From NCBI RefSeq assembly GCF_037072025.1, contig NZ_JAXHDD010000002.1, positions 1 to 64,000 on the forward strand: a stretch of DNA of 64,000 nucleotides. Reading direction: 5' to 3'. This DNA is from Pseudogracilibacillus sp037072025. GTDB lineage: Bacteria; Bacillota; Bacilli; Bacillales; Amphibacillaceae. Of this stretch, positions 52,078-61,426 are shown in pieces. A program made the translations under genes and the position numbers. Position 1 is the first letter of the stretch; each line of letters begins with the position of its first letter. The notes below the pieces were generated by a model, which was given only the letters and a program-made list of their open reading frames with translations, did no database searches and had not been told where the DNA came from.

Positions 52078-52939
52078 AATTATACCTAGGAAGGGACATC
52101 CACTCCTAGGTGTCCGTATAAATCCATTTGTTTTTTAGTTATCTCACCAATACGGCGTTTACGCCCCGGTTGTTCATAGCATTCAATAATATCAAGTTCA
52201 TCTAACAATTCCTGCAAGGTGTAATTCTTAAATAAATCCTTGTCTGACATAACTTTTTTAATGTATGAAAGATTGAGTGCAATAAATTGTACAAACAACT
52301 TCCCCGCTAAATTTTCTTCAGAAGATACAGATGTGCGTCGCATGTTCAGCCGCTCTTTTAAATTACCAAAGACCTTCTCGATCAAATATTTAGAACGGTA
52401 GATCTTAATGGCTTCAAGCGGATCTTTAAACTCATTGGATAGCAGTGCAAAATAACCAGAATTTTTCTCCGCAACCTCTATAGCTTCCTGCTTAGGAGTA
52501 AGTTTAATTCCTCTTTTAGGCGTCTCCTTTACCTCAAAGTATTTCGTATACAACTTTTCATGATCTTGACTTTTCTTGCCAGATAATAGTTCTTCTTCAA
52601 GACCATCGAGCAGTTTGTTCCATGCTATTTTATCATCCGTAGCTTTTGCTTCTCACCAATGGCATCGAAGAGATATGTTGCGCCATAGAAGCTGCGTTTA
52701 TGTACAACGGATGGAACCGATCATGGTTTAGGCATTGTCGAATCCATTTTCGCCAGTCTTTTGGAAGGAAAGATTTCACCAGTATCAGGATCCAACTTAC
52801 CTATACATGTTCTATGATTTCTTGCCTGTTGCTTTTCTTTATCCCAGTAACCAGTGGATTCATAGACATAAGTAACGCCATTCTTTTTGTTTTTTAAGTA
52901 AACCAGAGACATACGGCACCTCCATTCCTTGGTATAATT
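52078..52939 (-). mobile_element. Internally deleted insertion sequence (IS1634/IS4-type)
   Basis: Inverted ends AATTATACCTAGGAAGGGA (left) and its near match AATTATACCAAGGAATGGA (right, minus strand) bound the element. Inside, a transposase N-terminus (52721..52912, MSLVYLKNKKNGVTYVYESTG...) and a C-terminal part (52086..52625, with YRSKYLIEKVFGNLKERLNMRR) are separated by a deletion of most of the catalytic domain. Only the distal part of the DDE domain (the Y-x2-R-x3-E-x6-K-like YRSKYLIEKVFGNLK) is left. The remnant cannot move itself but could be moved by a full-length relative. Confidence 0.8.
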
Positions 52940-52973
52940 ATATCAAAAAAATAGAGGAAAAATCAACCAAAAA

Positions 52974-53005
52974 AGCAAAAAACCCTTTATTTATAGGGTT
53001 TAAGG
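52974..53005 (-). terminator. Terminator of the orphan gene at 53000
   Basis: On the minus strand AAACCCT and AGGGTTT form a stem, followed by a T run. Confidence 0.75.
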
Positions 53006-53491
53006 CAGTTCCTTCTTATAAACAATCATATAATTTGCAAGAACATTTGCATAAGCATTATTACTCTGCAAACGTTCCAGTCCTAACTTCTTTATTTTGT
53101 CATTTACTATTCCAATTGGCAATTCTTCAAATTCCCTGTTATTTAAGAGCATACACCCCCCATTGTGTCCAATAAATATTTCTGTATAACGCCCCGAACG
53201 TCTTTCTAATTCCCTCATACCTTGCTCAATATCTATGTCATATTTACCGTTATAAAAATTAACATAGGATTTTTCCATTTCTTCTACAAAATATGAATTC
53301 CATGCCACGTAAGAATCATCTGTCAAACGATTAGCTAAAACATGTAAGTTCATCTCATTATCAAATTTCACGTCAACTACCGCAACATTCAATTCTTTTT
53401 CTTTATCCTTAATCAACATTGCGATTTTGGCTTTATATAATTCTTTACTCGGATTAAAAATATGAAATTTTTGAGATTGCAAGATTCGCAA
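53000..53491 (-). CDS. Uncharacterised protein, possibly 5'-truncated
   Basis: The 163-residue frame begins with TTG and has no clear ribosome site. An internal ATG at residue 25 (MLIKDKEK) is no better, so the gene may have lost its beginning. The protein is soluble and looks alpha/beta: ELNVAVVDVKFDNEMNLHVLANRL, then a tyrosine-rich stretch (YVNFYNGKYDIDIEQGMRELERRSG), then GHNGGCMLLNNREFEELP. I do not recognise a family. It has its own terminator and sits between the IS remnant and the wal operon. An immunity or polymorphic-toxin fragment is possible but unsupported. Confidence 0.5.
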   Translation of the reverse strand: MRILQSQKFHIFNPSKELYKAKIAMLIKDKEKELNVAVVDVKFDNEMNLHVLANRLTDDSYVAWNSYFVEEMEKSYVNFYNGKYDIDIEQGMRELERRSGRYTEIFIGHNGGCMLLNNREFEELPIGIVNDKIKKLGLERLQSNNAYANVLANYMIVYKKELP

Positions 53492-53593
53492 AAGTAGTGG
53501 GGATTATGGAAGCGAGCTAAAGTTGGGTGGAGTAGAATGTAAGCTATCAATCAATTTAGAAGTATATCCCAGTCCTTTTTTATGGTAAAGTAT

Positions 53594-53622
53594 CTGACAT
53601 TTACCTTTAAATACGTTAGAAT
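53594..53622 (+). promoter_or_regulatory. Sigma-A promoter of the wal operon
   Basis: CTGACA (53594..53599) and TAGAAT (53617..53622) with a 17-bp spacer, 75 bp upstream of walR. Confidence 0.7.
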
Positions 53623-53696
53623 ATAGGGATAGGGTAAAAATATATCAATGATGAAAGATAGAATAGATAATATCATATAGAAAGCAGGGAAGGAAA

Positions 53697-54401
53697 ATGG
53701 CTATAAAGATACTTGTTGTTGATGATGAGAAACCAATAGCGGATATATTAAAATTTAATCTAGAAAAAGAAGGATATGAAGTTGTTTGTGCATTTGATGG
53801 TGATGATGCAATTGAACTTGCTGAAAAAGAGAATCCTGACTTAATTTTACTGGATATTATGCTTCCAGGCAAAGACGGAAATGAAGTTTGTCGAGAAATT
53901 CGCAAAACTAAAAATATGCCAATTATTATGCTGACAGCGAAGGATTCAGAAATAGATAAAGTGCTAGGTCTCGAACTAGGAGCAGACGATTATGTCACAA
54001 AGCCGTTTAGTAATCGAGAATTAATTGCACGAGTTAAAGCAAATTTACGTAGACAGCAACAAGTTGTTGATGAGAATGTAGAAAATAAAAAAGATATTAT
54101 AATAGGAAACCTTACAATTCATCCAGAAGCTTATAGCGTTTCACGTGATGGAGAGCATATTGACTTAACTCACCGAGAATTTGAGTTATTTTATTATTTA
54201 GCACGTCATATTGGACAAGTAATGACTCGTGAGCATTTACTTGAAACTGTATGGGGTTATGATTATTTTGGTGATGTACGGACGGTAGACGTAACGGTGC
54301 GACGATTAAGAGAAAAAATTGAAGAAGATCCAAGTAATCCACTATTAATTGTCACACGTCGAGGAGTAGGGTATTATTTACGAAGCCTAAACGAGGAGTA
54401 A
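53697..54401 (+). CDS. walR: Two-component response regulator WalR (YycF)
   Basis: WalR is the essential regulator of cell-wall hydrolases in low-G+C Gram-positives. The 234 residues have a receiver domain with the acid pocket DDE at 9-11, the phosphorylated Asp53 (LILLDIMLPG), Thr in MLTAKD and Lys in VTKPF. The OmpR-type winged helix ends RTVDVTVRRLREKIEED...RRGVGYYLR. GGGAAGG precedes the ATG. First gene of the walRKHIJ-htrA operon. Confidence 0.97.
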   Translation: MAIKILVVDDEKPIADILKFNLEKEGYEVVCAFDGDDAIELAEKENPDLILLDIMLPGKDGNEVCREIRKTKNMPIIMLTAKDSEIDKVLGLELGADDYVTKPFSNRELIARVKANLRRQQQVVDENVENKKDIIIGNLTIHPEAYSVSRDGEHIDLTHREFELFYYLARHIGQVMTREHLLETVWGYDYFGDVRTVDVTVRRLREKIEEDPSNPLLIVTRRGVGYYLRSLNEE

Positions 54402-54408
54402 TAATTTT

Positions 54409-56256
54409 ATGAAAAAAGTCGGTTTTTTTCGTTCGATTCAGTTAAAGTTTATCATTATTTATATATTGCTTTTAGTTGTAGCAGTGCAAGTGATAGGTTC
54501 GTACGTAGCACGGCAATTAGAAGTTGAATTACTCGATAACTTTAAAGAGTCTATTAATGATCGGATCGATCTACTTAATTACAATTTAGAACAGGCTTTT
54601 AGTAAAAAACGGACAGATGATCCGTTAGAACCGACATTGCAAGAAGATGTACAAAGTATCGTCACAGATGTTAATACTAGTTCTGGGATAACGACTATCC
54701 AGGTGATTAATAACCAAGGACGAGTACTTGGAACAAATGATTATTTAAATCAAGATATTATTGGAAAAAAGATAACGGAAGAGATTGTTCAAAGAGCTAT
54801 TAAGTTTCGCACTTCCATGGATAATACAAGTTATAATAGCAAAACAGGTGAGCGGGTTTTCATCCGGGTTGAACCAATTCATGATGCGGATGAAAATGTC
54901 CAAGGTGTTATTTATTTAAGCACCTCCTTAGAGGGAGTTTATGGGCAACTTCAAAAAATAAATGAAATCTTTCTAAAGGGTTCAGTCATTGCGCTTGTAG
55001 TCTCAGTTATATTAGGTATTTTAATTGCTAGAGCCATAACGAAGCCAATTGTTGAAATGCGGAGACAAGCTCAAACAATGGCACGTGGAGACTTCTCTCA
55101 AAAAGTAAATGTTTATGGAAATGATGAAATAAGTCAGTTAGCTGTTACATTTAACCATTTAAATGATCGACTAAAGCATTCCATGGCGACAATTGAAAAG
55201 GAACAAAAAAAATTAAGTTCAGTCTTGGAAAATATGACTGAAGGTGTTATTGCTACAGATAGTAAAGGAGAAATTACACTAATTAACGAAGCGGCGGCTA
55301 GGTTTTTTAATGAAAATCCTAATAGTTTAATAAGTAAAGATCTATTAAAACTTCTCTCACTTGATGAAAAAGTGGAAGATATCATTGAATTGCAACAAAG
55401 TGGATCGATTGTTCTTGATCTTAGTGAAGGTGAGGAAATATTTTTAGTACGCGCAAACTTCTCAGTAATAGCGGATCTTCACCAAGATCAGAAACGAACG
55501 AGCGGTCTGATTGCAGTGTTAAGTGACGTTACGGAAGAAGAAAGAGTTGAACAGGAAAGAAGAGAGTTTGTATCTAATGTATCTCATGAATTAAGAACCC
55601 CGTTAACGACGTTAAGAAGTTATATTGAAGCTTTAACAGATGGAGCATGGGAAGATCCAAACATTGCACCAAAGTTTTTGGAAGTGACTCGAAATGAAAC
55701 AGAACGCATGATTCGAATGGTAAATAGTTTATTACAACTGTCCCGAATGGATAGTAAAGAGCTCACCTTGAACCGGGAGAATGTAGATTTTGTACCTTAT
55801 TTTCATAAAATAATTGACCGATTTGAGATGAATGAAAAAGATGGAAAGATAACATTCGTACGTGAAATTCCTGCTGCATCATATTTTGTTTGGATTGATA
55901 AAGATCAAATGACGCAAATACTTGATAATATTATTTCCAACGCAGTAAAGTATTCTCCAGATGGTGGGAAAATCACGTGCAAAATTCAGTTGCAAATAAG
56001 ACAAATTGTTATAAGCGTCAAAGATGAAGGAATTGGAATTGAATATGATAAGCTAGATAAAATATTTGATCGTTTTTATCGAGTAGACAAAGCGAGAACT
56101 AGAAAACTTGGAGGAACGGGATTAGGTTTAGCAATTACTAGAGAACTAGTTGAGGCACATTATGGAAGAATTTGGGTTAATAGTATCGAGGGTAAAGGAA
56201 CAACTATATACTTTACTCTACCGCTTATTAATGAGAAGCGGAGGCGAGAGGCATGA
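54409..56256 (+). CDS. walK: Sensor histidine kinase WalK (YycG)
   Basis: The membrane sensor partner of WalR. The 615 residues comprise a first helix (about 13-32), an extracellular PDC/Cache-like domain (33-190), a second helix (190-210) and a HAMP domain. A cytosolic PAS domain (about 265-370) follows, then the phosphorylated His393 in FVSNVSHELRTPLTTLRSY, and the ATPase domain with DNIISNAVKYSP, DEGIGIEYDKL and GGTGLGLAI. The gene lies 7 bp after walR and its stop overlaps the walH start (ATGA). Confidence 0.97.
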   Translation: MKKVGFFRSIQLKFIIIYILLLVVAVQVIGSYVARQLEVELLDNFKESINDRIDLLNYNLEQAFSKKRTDDPLEPTLQEDVQSIVTDVNTSSGITTIQVINNQGRVLGTNDYLNQDIIGKKITEEIVQRAIKFRTSMDNTSYNSKTGERVFIRVEPIHDADENVQGVIYLSTSLEGVYGQLQKINEIFLKGSVIALVVSVILGILIARAITKPIVEMRRQAQTMARGDFSQKVNVYGNDEISQLAVTFNHLNDRLKHSMATIEKEQKKLSSVLENMTEGVIATDSKGEITLINEAAARFFNENPNSLISKDLLKLLSLDEKVEDIIELQQSGSIVLDLSEGEEIFLVRANFSVIADLHQDQKRTSGLIAVLSDVTEEERVEQERREFVSNVSHELRTPLTTLRSYIEALTDGAWEDPNIAPKFLEVTRNETERMIRMVNSLLQLSRMDSKELTLNRENVDFVPYFHKIIDRFEMNEKDGKITFVREIPAASYFVWIDKDQMTQILDNIISNAVKYSPDGGKITCKIQLQIRQIVISVKDEGIGIEYDKLDKIFDRFYRVDKARTRKLGGTGLGLAITRELVEAHYGRIWVNSIEGKGTTIYFTLPLINEKRRREA

Positions 56257-57551
56257 AATATGAAACAGTAAAGACATTTATTTTAGTTGTTCTTGTAGGA
56301 GTTAGTTTTCTATTGTCATTTATCGTGTGGAGCTATCGGCCAAATTATGAAGACTATTATGATGCTAGCTATGTGAATGAAGTAGATGTTGGAGGAGTTG
56401 AATTATCGAAAAATGATTTGATAATTCCAAGAGAAGTTATTTTTCGGGACAATCAGCATGTGACAGGTTTTATCAATCCTAATGATCGACTGTTATTTTA
56501 TAAAAATATCGCATCTTGGATGTTGTACGATTATCGGGTGACAAATTCAAATGGAAGGCCGGATGACAAGAAAAATTATGTTGAATTAATTTTTCCAAGT
56601 GCCATACCAGCTGAACTACTTACCAGTTTATTTACGTTCCATGACGAATTTGAACCGCCCAACTGGTCGTTTGAACGGGTGTTTTTAGTTGTTGATGAAG
56701 GAAAGGATGAATTAGAATTATTAATACCGTCTGTGGATCAAAGAAAAGAAATCATTGCAAAAATAGAAAATTCAGACGTGTATAATGAGTTATTATCCTA
56801 TATGCATAATGAAGAAAAATTAGAGGAATTTATTAGTTTTGGAAAAAATGATCACCCAATCTATCTGCCTAAAGAACGTGTAAAGTCATCAAGTAAGACG
56901 TTGATAGGTAGTAAAATTAAGCCTGATGTATTTATTGATGCATTATTTAGTAACCCGTCTCTTGTAACGCCAAACACAAAGGAAGCTTATTTTACGGATG
57001 GCCAACGAGGAATGAGAATCGACCAAGATGGACGTAAATTAGAGTTTATTAATCCAATTCAATCTTCTTATAGTATGTTAGATTCAATGGAGTTGCTTGA
57101 TAAAAGTATAAATAATATAAATGAACATAAAGGTTGGACGAATGAATTCTTATTTGAAAAGATAAACAAGCCAAAAAACAATATTCAATTTCGGCTTTAT
57201 TATGATGGTTATCCTATATTTGATAATCATTCCTTAAGTACTATTGAACAAGAGTGGCGGGAACAAGATTTACATTTATATTCAAGGCCACTTGTGATAC
57301 TAGGTAATCAACTAGATTCAAGAGATGTTGAGTTGGCATCAGGTCAAGAGGTAAGTAATTATCTTGTAAATGATCAACGATTGGAGATAGAGAACATTCA
57401 AGATATTCAAGTTGGATATTCCTTAACTTTTTTAGATGAAGCTCATAGTTTAATGTTAGAACCAAATTGGTTTATATTGTACAAAGGTGAATGGGTAAAG
57501 CTTAATTTACTTGATAACCAACAAGATTTACATTTTGAGGGAGGGGGTTAA
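56253..57551 (+). CDS. walH: WalK regulator WalH (YycH)
   Basis: In B. subtilis WalH and WalI bind WalK in the membrane and restrain it. The 432 residues have one N-terminal helix (about residues 9-27, FILVVLVGVSFLLSFIVW) and a large extracytoplasmic domain, the topology of YycH. Sequence is less conserved than the kinase, so the assignment also rests on operon position between walK and walI. The start overlaps the walK stop by 4 bp. Confidence 0.93.
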   Translation: MKYETVKTFILVVLVGVSFLLSFIVWSYRPNYEDYYDASYVNEVDVGGVELSKNDLIIPREVIFRDNQHVTGFINPNDRLLFYKNIASWMLYDYRVTNSNGRPDDKKNYVELIFPSAIPAELLTSLFTFHDEFEPPNWSFERVFLVVDEGKDELELLIPSVDQRKEIIAKIENSDVYNELLSYMHNEEKLEEFISFGKNDHPIYLPKERVKSSSKTLIGSKIKPDVFIDALFSNPSLVTPNTKEAYFTDGQRGMRIDQDGRKLEFINPIQSSYSMLDSMELLDKSINNINEHKGWTNEFLFEKINKPKNNIQFRLYYDGYPIFDNHSLSTIEQEWREQDLHLYSRPLVILGNQLDSRDVELASGQEVSNYLVNDQRLEIENIQDIQVGYSLTFLDEAHSLMLEPNWFILYKGEWVKLNLLDNQQDLHFEGGG

Positions 57552-57553
57552 CA

Positions 57554-58480
57554 ATGCATTGGGGTCAGATAAAGACATTATTAATCCTCAGCTTTCTAAT
57601 TTTAGATATTTACCTTTTTATGCAATTTTTAGATAAAAAAGATCAAGCCGATATAGGAGTACTTGAACAACAGTCATCATCAATCGAGGAACAGCTAAAA
57701 GCTGAAGAAATTACTTTTCAAGATTTACCTGAACAAGAATATGAAGAGGCTTTTATTTCTGTTCAGCAACAAATGTTTCGTAAAGATGAATTAAGTAGTT
57801 TTAATCGAAGTGAATTTCAAGACACATATATAGCTAATAAGTATTTACTCTTGTCTAAGTTAGACGATCCAATTAAAATTAAAGAAGGCATCAAAATTGA
57901 CAAGGTTACCGAAATATTTAATAGCATCGTTTATTATCCTGAAGAATATACATTTTGGAACTGGAATAAAGAGCTAAATGTTTTAATATTTTTCCAAAAA
58001 AAGATGGATCGTCCCGTTTACTATAATCAAAATGGGCTTGTTCTTTTATTTTTAAATGACGATAATGAGATCACATTTTATATTCAAACAATGCTCGGTG
58101 AAACTGAGCCAATTGCGGAAAAGAGTAAATTAATTAAACCTATTCAAGCAATTGAAACTTTATATGGTGCAAGTGAATTAAAATCTGGTGATGATATTAC
58201 AGATGTTAAGATTGGATTTCATACAAGAGTTCCCTTTGAGACAGGCGTACAAGTTTTTGCCCCAATTTGGAAAGTGAAGGTAAATGAAGAAAAAGATTAT
58301 TTTGTAAATGCGATTGAAGGGTTTATCTTTTCGACAGAAGAGCAGGAGTTTCTAGAAGAAGTGATACAATCGGCGATTGATAAAATTCAATTATCTTGGG
58401 ATGACAATACGAACCCGGGGGAAATGAAAGAAGCGTTAAAAGAGCGATTAGAAAGATATCGGGGTGAGTATAAAAAATGA
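57554..58480 (+). CDS. walI: WalK regulator WalI (YycI)
   Basis: The smaller partner of WalH. The 308 residues start with one membrane helix (about 6-23, IKTLLILSFLILDIYLFMQF) followed by an extracytoplasmic domain. The MHWGQIKTLLILSFLILD start is typical of YycI. GAGGGAGGGG lies in the end of walH, 2 bp before the ATG region. The stop overlaps the walJ start by 4 bp. Confidence 0.94.
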   Translation: MHWGQIKTLLILSFLILDIYLFMQFLDKKDQADIGVLEQQSSSIEEQLKAEEITFQDLPEQEYEEAFISVQQQMFRKDELSSFNRSEFQDTYIANKYLLLSKLDDPIKIKEGIKIDKVTEIFNSIVYYPEEYTFWNWNKELNVLIFFQKKMDRPVYYNQNGLVLLFLNDDNEITFYIQTMLGETEPIAEKSKLIKPIQAIETLYGASELKSGDDITDVKIGFHTRVPFETGVQVFAPIWKVKVNEEKDYFVNAIEGFIFSTEEQEFLEEVIQSAIDKIQLSWDDNTNPGEMKEALKERLERYRGEYKK

Positions 58481-59262
58481 CTATGCGCTTTAGTGTACTT
58501 GCTTCTGGCAGTACAGGTAATGCGTTTTATTTGGAGTCTTATGAAACAAGACTCCTTGTTGATGTTGGTTTAAGTGGTAAAAAAATGGATCAGTTATTTA
58601 AGGAGATTAACGTTGACCCCACTAAATTAAATGGTATTTTAGTGACACATGAGCATAGTGATCACATTAAAGGTTTAGGGATATTAGCTAGGAAGTATAA
58701 TTTGCCAATTTATGCAAACGAGCTAACATGGAAAGCAATGAAAAAAAGCATAGGAAAAATAAATCCTGATCAATGTTTTCACTTTGAAGCTAATAGTGTG
58801 AAAACATTTGGAAATATCGATGTAGAATCGTTTTCTGTTTCACATGACGCAGCTGATCCAATGTTTTTTAACTTTCATTGCGAAGGTAGAAAAGTATCAC
58901 TTGTAACAGACTTAGGTTATGTTTCTGAGAAAATAAAAAAGACGGTTGAAAATGCAGATGCTTATATTTTTGAAGCAAATCATGATATTAGTATGCTACA
59001 AATGGGTCGGTATCCTTGGAATGTGAAGCGAAGAATTTTAGGAGATTCTGGACATGTTTCTAACGAAGACTGTGGTCTTGCACTCAGTGAAGTTATTAAA
59101 GATAAAACTAAGAGAGTATATTTAGCTCATTTGAGTAAAGATAATAACATGAAAGAATTAGCGAGAATGTCCGTTGACCAAGTGTTGAAAGAGCGCGATG
59201 TAGAAGTTCAATTATTTGATACAGACCCCGAAAATCCAACAGATTTATATGAAGTAGTTTAA
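58477..59262 (+). CDS. walJ: Metallo-beta-lactamase fold exonuclease WalJ (YycJ)
   Basis: YycJ is a metal-dependent hydrolase with 5'-3' exonuclease activity reported in Bacillus and a link to mismatch repair and cell-wall control. The 261 residues have the metal-binding motif VTHEHSDHIKG near residues 53-63, SVSHDAADP with the third His, SLVTDLG with the bridging Asp, and late HLSKDNN. The start LASGSTGNAFYLES is characteristic. Confidence 0.95.
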   Translation: MTMRFSVLASGSTGNAFYLESYETRLLVDVGLSGKKMDQLFKEINVDPTKLNGILVTHEHSDHIKGLGILARKYNLPIYANELTWKAMKKSIGKINPDQCFHFEANSVKTFGNIDVESFSVSHDAADPMFFNFHCEGRKVSLVTDLGYVSEKIKKTVENADAYIFEANHDISMLQMGRYPWNVKRRILGDSGHVSNEDCGLALSEVIKDKTKRVYLAHLSKDNNMKELARMSVDQVLKERDVEVQLFDTDPENPTDLYEVV

Positions 59263-59356
59263 ATGTAAATAAAATTTCTAAATAAAAAATAGGTTTAAAT
59301 GATATAATAATGAAAGATATTTTACATATTTTAACTCGGCAGAAGGAGTTGTTATT

Positions 59357-60541
59357 ATGGGTTATTATAATGATAAACCGGCGAATAAAAAATGGGGAGG
59401 TTGGTTTCTTCCTATTATTATTGGTCTTGGAGTGGGGATCTTGCTTATGTTAGTCGTTTTTCCAAACTTTACAGGGAAAAACGTAGTATTAGATAATGAT
59501 GATGAACAAGGGACTGTTACTACTGAAGACGGAATTCGTGAACATATCAATGTAGATGTATCCACACAAATAACAGATATCGTAGAAAATGTATCTCCAG
59601 CTGTTGTTGGTGTAACGAATATTCAACAACGTTCAGATTTTTGGCAACAAGGTGAAGCAAGTGAAGCAGGCACCGGTTCGGGTGTCATTTACAAAAAAGA
59701 GGACGGTTATGCTTATATTGTGACGAATCATCACGTTGTAGATGGTGCAGATATGCTTGAAATTGTATTAAGTGATGATACAAACTTAGAAGCTGAATTA
59801 CTTGGTAGTGACTTGTTTACAGACCTTGCTGTTTTACGTGTAAAAGATGATAATATTGATACTACGATAGAAATGGGTTCTTCAGAAAACTTAAAAGTAG
59901 GGGAACCAGCAATCGCAATTGGAAATCCATTGGGACATATGTTTGCAGGTTCTGTAACGCAAGGTATTATTAGCGGAAAGCAGCGGGCGATTCCTCAAGA
60001 TTTTAACCAAGATGGACGACCTGATTGGCAAGCTGAAGTAATTCAAACTGATGCTGCAATCAATCCGGGAAATAGTGGTGGAGCATTAATTAATATAGAT
60101 GGACAACTCATCGGAATTAACTCCATGAAAATTAGTCAAAACATTGCTCAAGGGATTGGTTTTGCAATTCCAATAGATACAGCACGACCAATTATAGAGG
60201 AACTTGAGAAAACGGGAACAGTAACTAGGCCGTACTTAGGAGTGGAAATATACTCATTAGACGAGGTACCTAAAGTAGAGTGGAAAAATACGTTAAAGTT
60301 ACCAGACTCTGTTGAAGGTGGAGTGTATATTTGGAGCATTGAACCATTATCTCCAGCGGATCAAGCTGGTCTTGATCGACTCGATGTAATTACCGAATTT
60401 GCAGGAAAACCAGTTTTAAATATTTTAGATTTACGAAAAACATTGTATCAAGAGTTAAAAATTGATGAAGAAGTAGATATTGTTTATTATCGTGATGGAG
60501 AACGATTTGAGACAACTGTTAAGCTAGACGAACAGAAATAA
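59357..60541 (+). CDS. htrC: HtrA-type membrane serine protease (YycK/HtrC)
   Basis: A DegP/HtrA protease that degrades misfolded proteins at the outer face of the membrane. The 394 residues have one N-terminal helix (about 16-36), a trypsin-like domain with His126 (TNHHVVDGA), Asp156 (FTDLAVL) and Ser240 (NPGNSGGALIN), and one PDZ domain at about 290-390. AGAAGGAG precedes the ATG. It closes the wal operon, as yycK (htrC) does in B. subtilis, 94 bp after walJ. Confidence 0.95.
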   Translation: MGYYNDKPANKKWGGWFLPIIIGLGVGILLMLVVFPNFTGKNVVLDNDDEQGTVTTEDGIREHINVDVSTQITDIVENVSPAVVGVTNIQQRSDFWQQGEASEAGTGSGVIYKKEDGYAYIVTNHHVVDGADMLEIVLSDDTNLEAELLGSDLFTDLAVLRVKDDNIDTTIEMGSSENLKVGEPAIAIGNPLGHMFAGSVTQGIISGKQRAIPQDFNQDGRPDWQAEVIQTDAAINPGNSGGALINIDGQLIGINSMKISQNIAQGIGFAIPIDTARPIIEELEKTGTVTRPYLGVEIYSLDEVPKVEWKNTLKLPDSVEGGVYIWSIEPLSPADQAGLDRLDVITEFAGKPVLNILDLRKTLYQELKIDEEVDIVYYRDGERFETTVKLDEQK

Positions 60542-60546
60542 TAAGA

Positions 60547-60582
60547 GAACGCTACTCATATTAGGTTGAGTAGCGTTTTTGT
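60547..60582 (+). terminator. Terminator of the wal operon
   Basis: AACGCTACTCA and TTGAGTAGCGTT form a strong stem followed by TTTTG. Confidence 0.9.
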
Positions 60583-60660
60583 ATATAAATCGTGGAATTG
60601 ATGAGTTAATGCAAACTGTGACATAATGATCTATCACCGTTGGGGAAAAGTGACTCTACC

Positions 60661-61118
60661 TCCAAGATGTCGAGTCGATCCGCAAGACGTCGAGTCAATT
60701 TCCAAGATGTCGAGTCGATCCGTAAGACGTCGAGTCATTCTCCATGATGTTGAGTCGATTCGCAAGACGTCGAGTCAATTTCCAAGATGTCGAGTCGATC
60801 CGCAAGACGTCGAGTCAATTTCCAAGATGTCGAGTCGATTCGCAAGACGTCGAGTCATTCTCCAAGATGTCGAGTCGATTCGCAAGACGTCGAGTCATTC
60901 TCCAAGATGTTGAGTCGATCCGCAAGACGTCGAGTCATTCTCCAAGATGTCGAGTCGATCCGCAAGACGTCAAGTCATTCTCCAAGATGTCGAGTCGATC
61001 CGCAAGACGTCGAGTCATTCTCCAAGATGTCGAGTCGATCCGCAAGATGTCGAGTCATTCTCCAAGATGTCGAGTCGATCCGCAAGACGTCGAGTCATTC
61101 TCCAAGATGTCGAGTCGA
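60661..61118. repeat. 40-bp tandem repeat array (about 11.4 units)
   Basis: Each 40-bp unit is two 20-bp halves, TCCAAGATGTCGAGTCGATC and CGCAAGACGTCGAGTCATTC. The GACGTCGAGTC core contains both GACGTC and GAGTC. Units differ by single bases (e.g. GATGTTGAGTC). There are no unique spacers, so it is not a CRISPR array. Because 40 is not a multiple of three, all three plus frames stay open for 280-460 bp; I treat these frames as products of the repeat. No ribosome site is seen. Confidence 0.92.
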
Positions 61119-61236
61119 TTAATTAATAAGCAGAGCCTTATGTCACAGTTTATGGATATTGTAGAGAAGGTAAAAGGTCTTTTTTGGTTAAACTGTCAGG
61201 AGTCCTAATAGTTTAGCGAAGTATATCAAATTTAAG

Positions 61237-61412
61237 TTACACACAAATCTCGGTAGTTATACACAATCTGTGGATAAACCTGTGGAACAATTGCTTCTTT
61301 GTCGGTATATAGAGAAAAATGTCGAATGAAATCAATATATATGTACTCGACTGTGCATATGTGAATAAACATGTGCATAAGTAGAATTTGGTTTATTAAG
61401 AAGTTGTCCACA
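61237..61412. promoter_or_regulatory. DnaA-box cluster downstream of htrC
   Basis: Perfect TTATNCACA boxes lie at 61257..61265 (TTATACACA), 61269..61277 (TGTGGATAA), 61360..61368 (TGTGAATAA) and 61372..61380 (TGTGCATAA). One-mismatch sites lie at 61237, 61352 and 61404 (TTGTCCACA). B. subtilis has a DnaA-box cluster at yydA (rlmH), the gene that normally follows htrC. The cluster is kept here though rlmH is not. Confidence 0.75.
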
Positions 61413-61426
61413 AATGGGTTTTCAGT

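Noticed and set aside
54132..54147. Third parS-like site (GTTTCACGTGATGG) in walR
   Set aside because: The right half deviates at four positions and the site lies in conserved coding sequence.
60661..61118. Possible CRISPR array
   Set aside because: Every part of the 40-bp unit repeats; there are no variable spacers and no cas genes in the window.
60626..61208. Overlapping plus-strand open frames (95, 111 and 154 codons) in the 40-bp array
   Set aside because: A 40-bp unit cycles through all three frames, so all are open or none is; no ribosome site and no non-repetitive domain.
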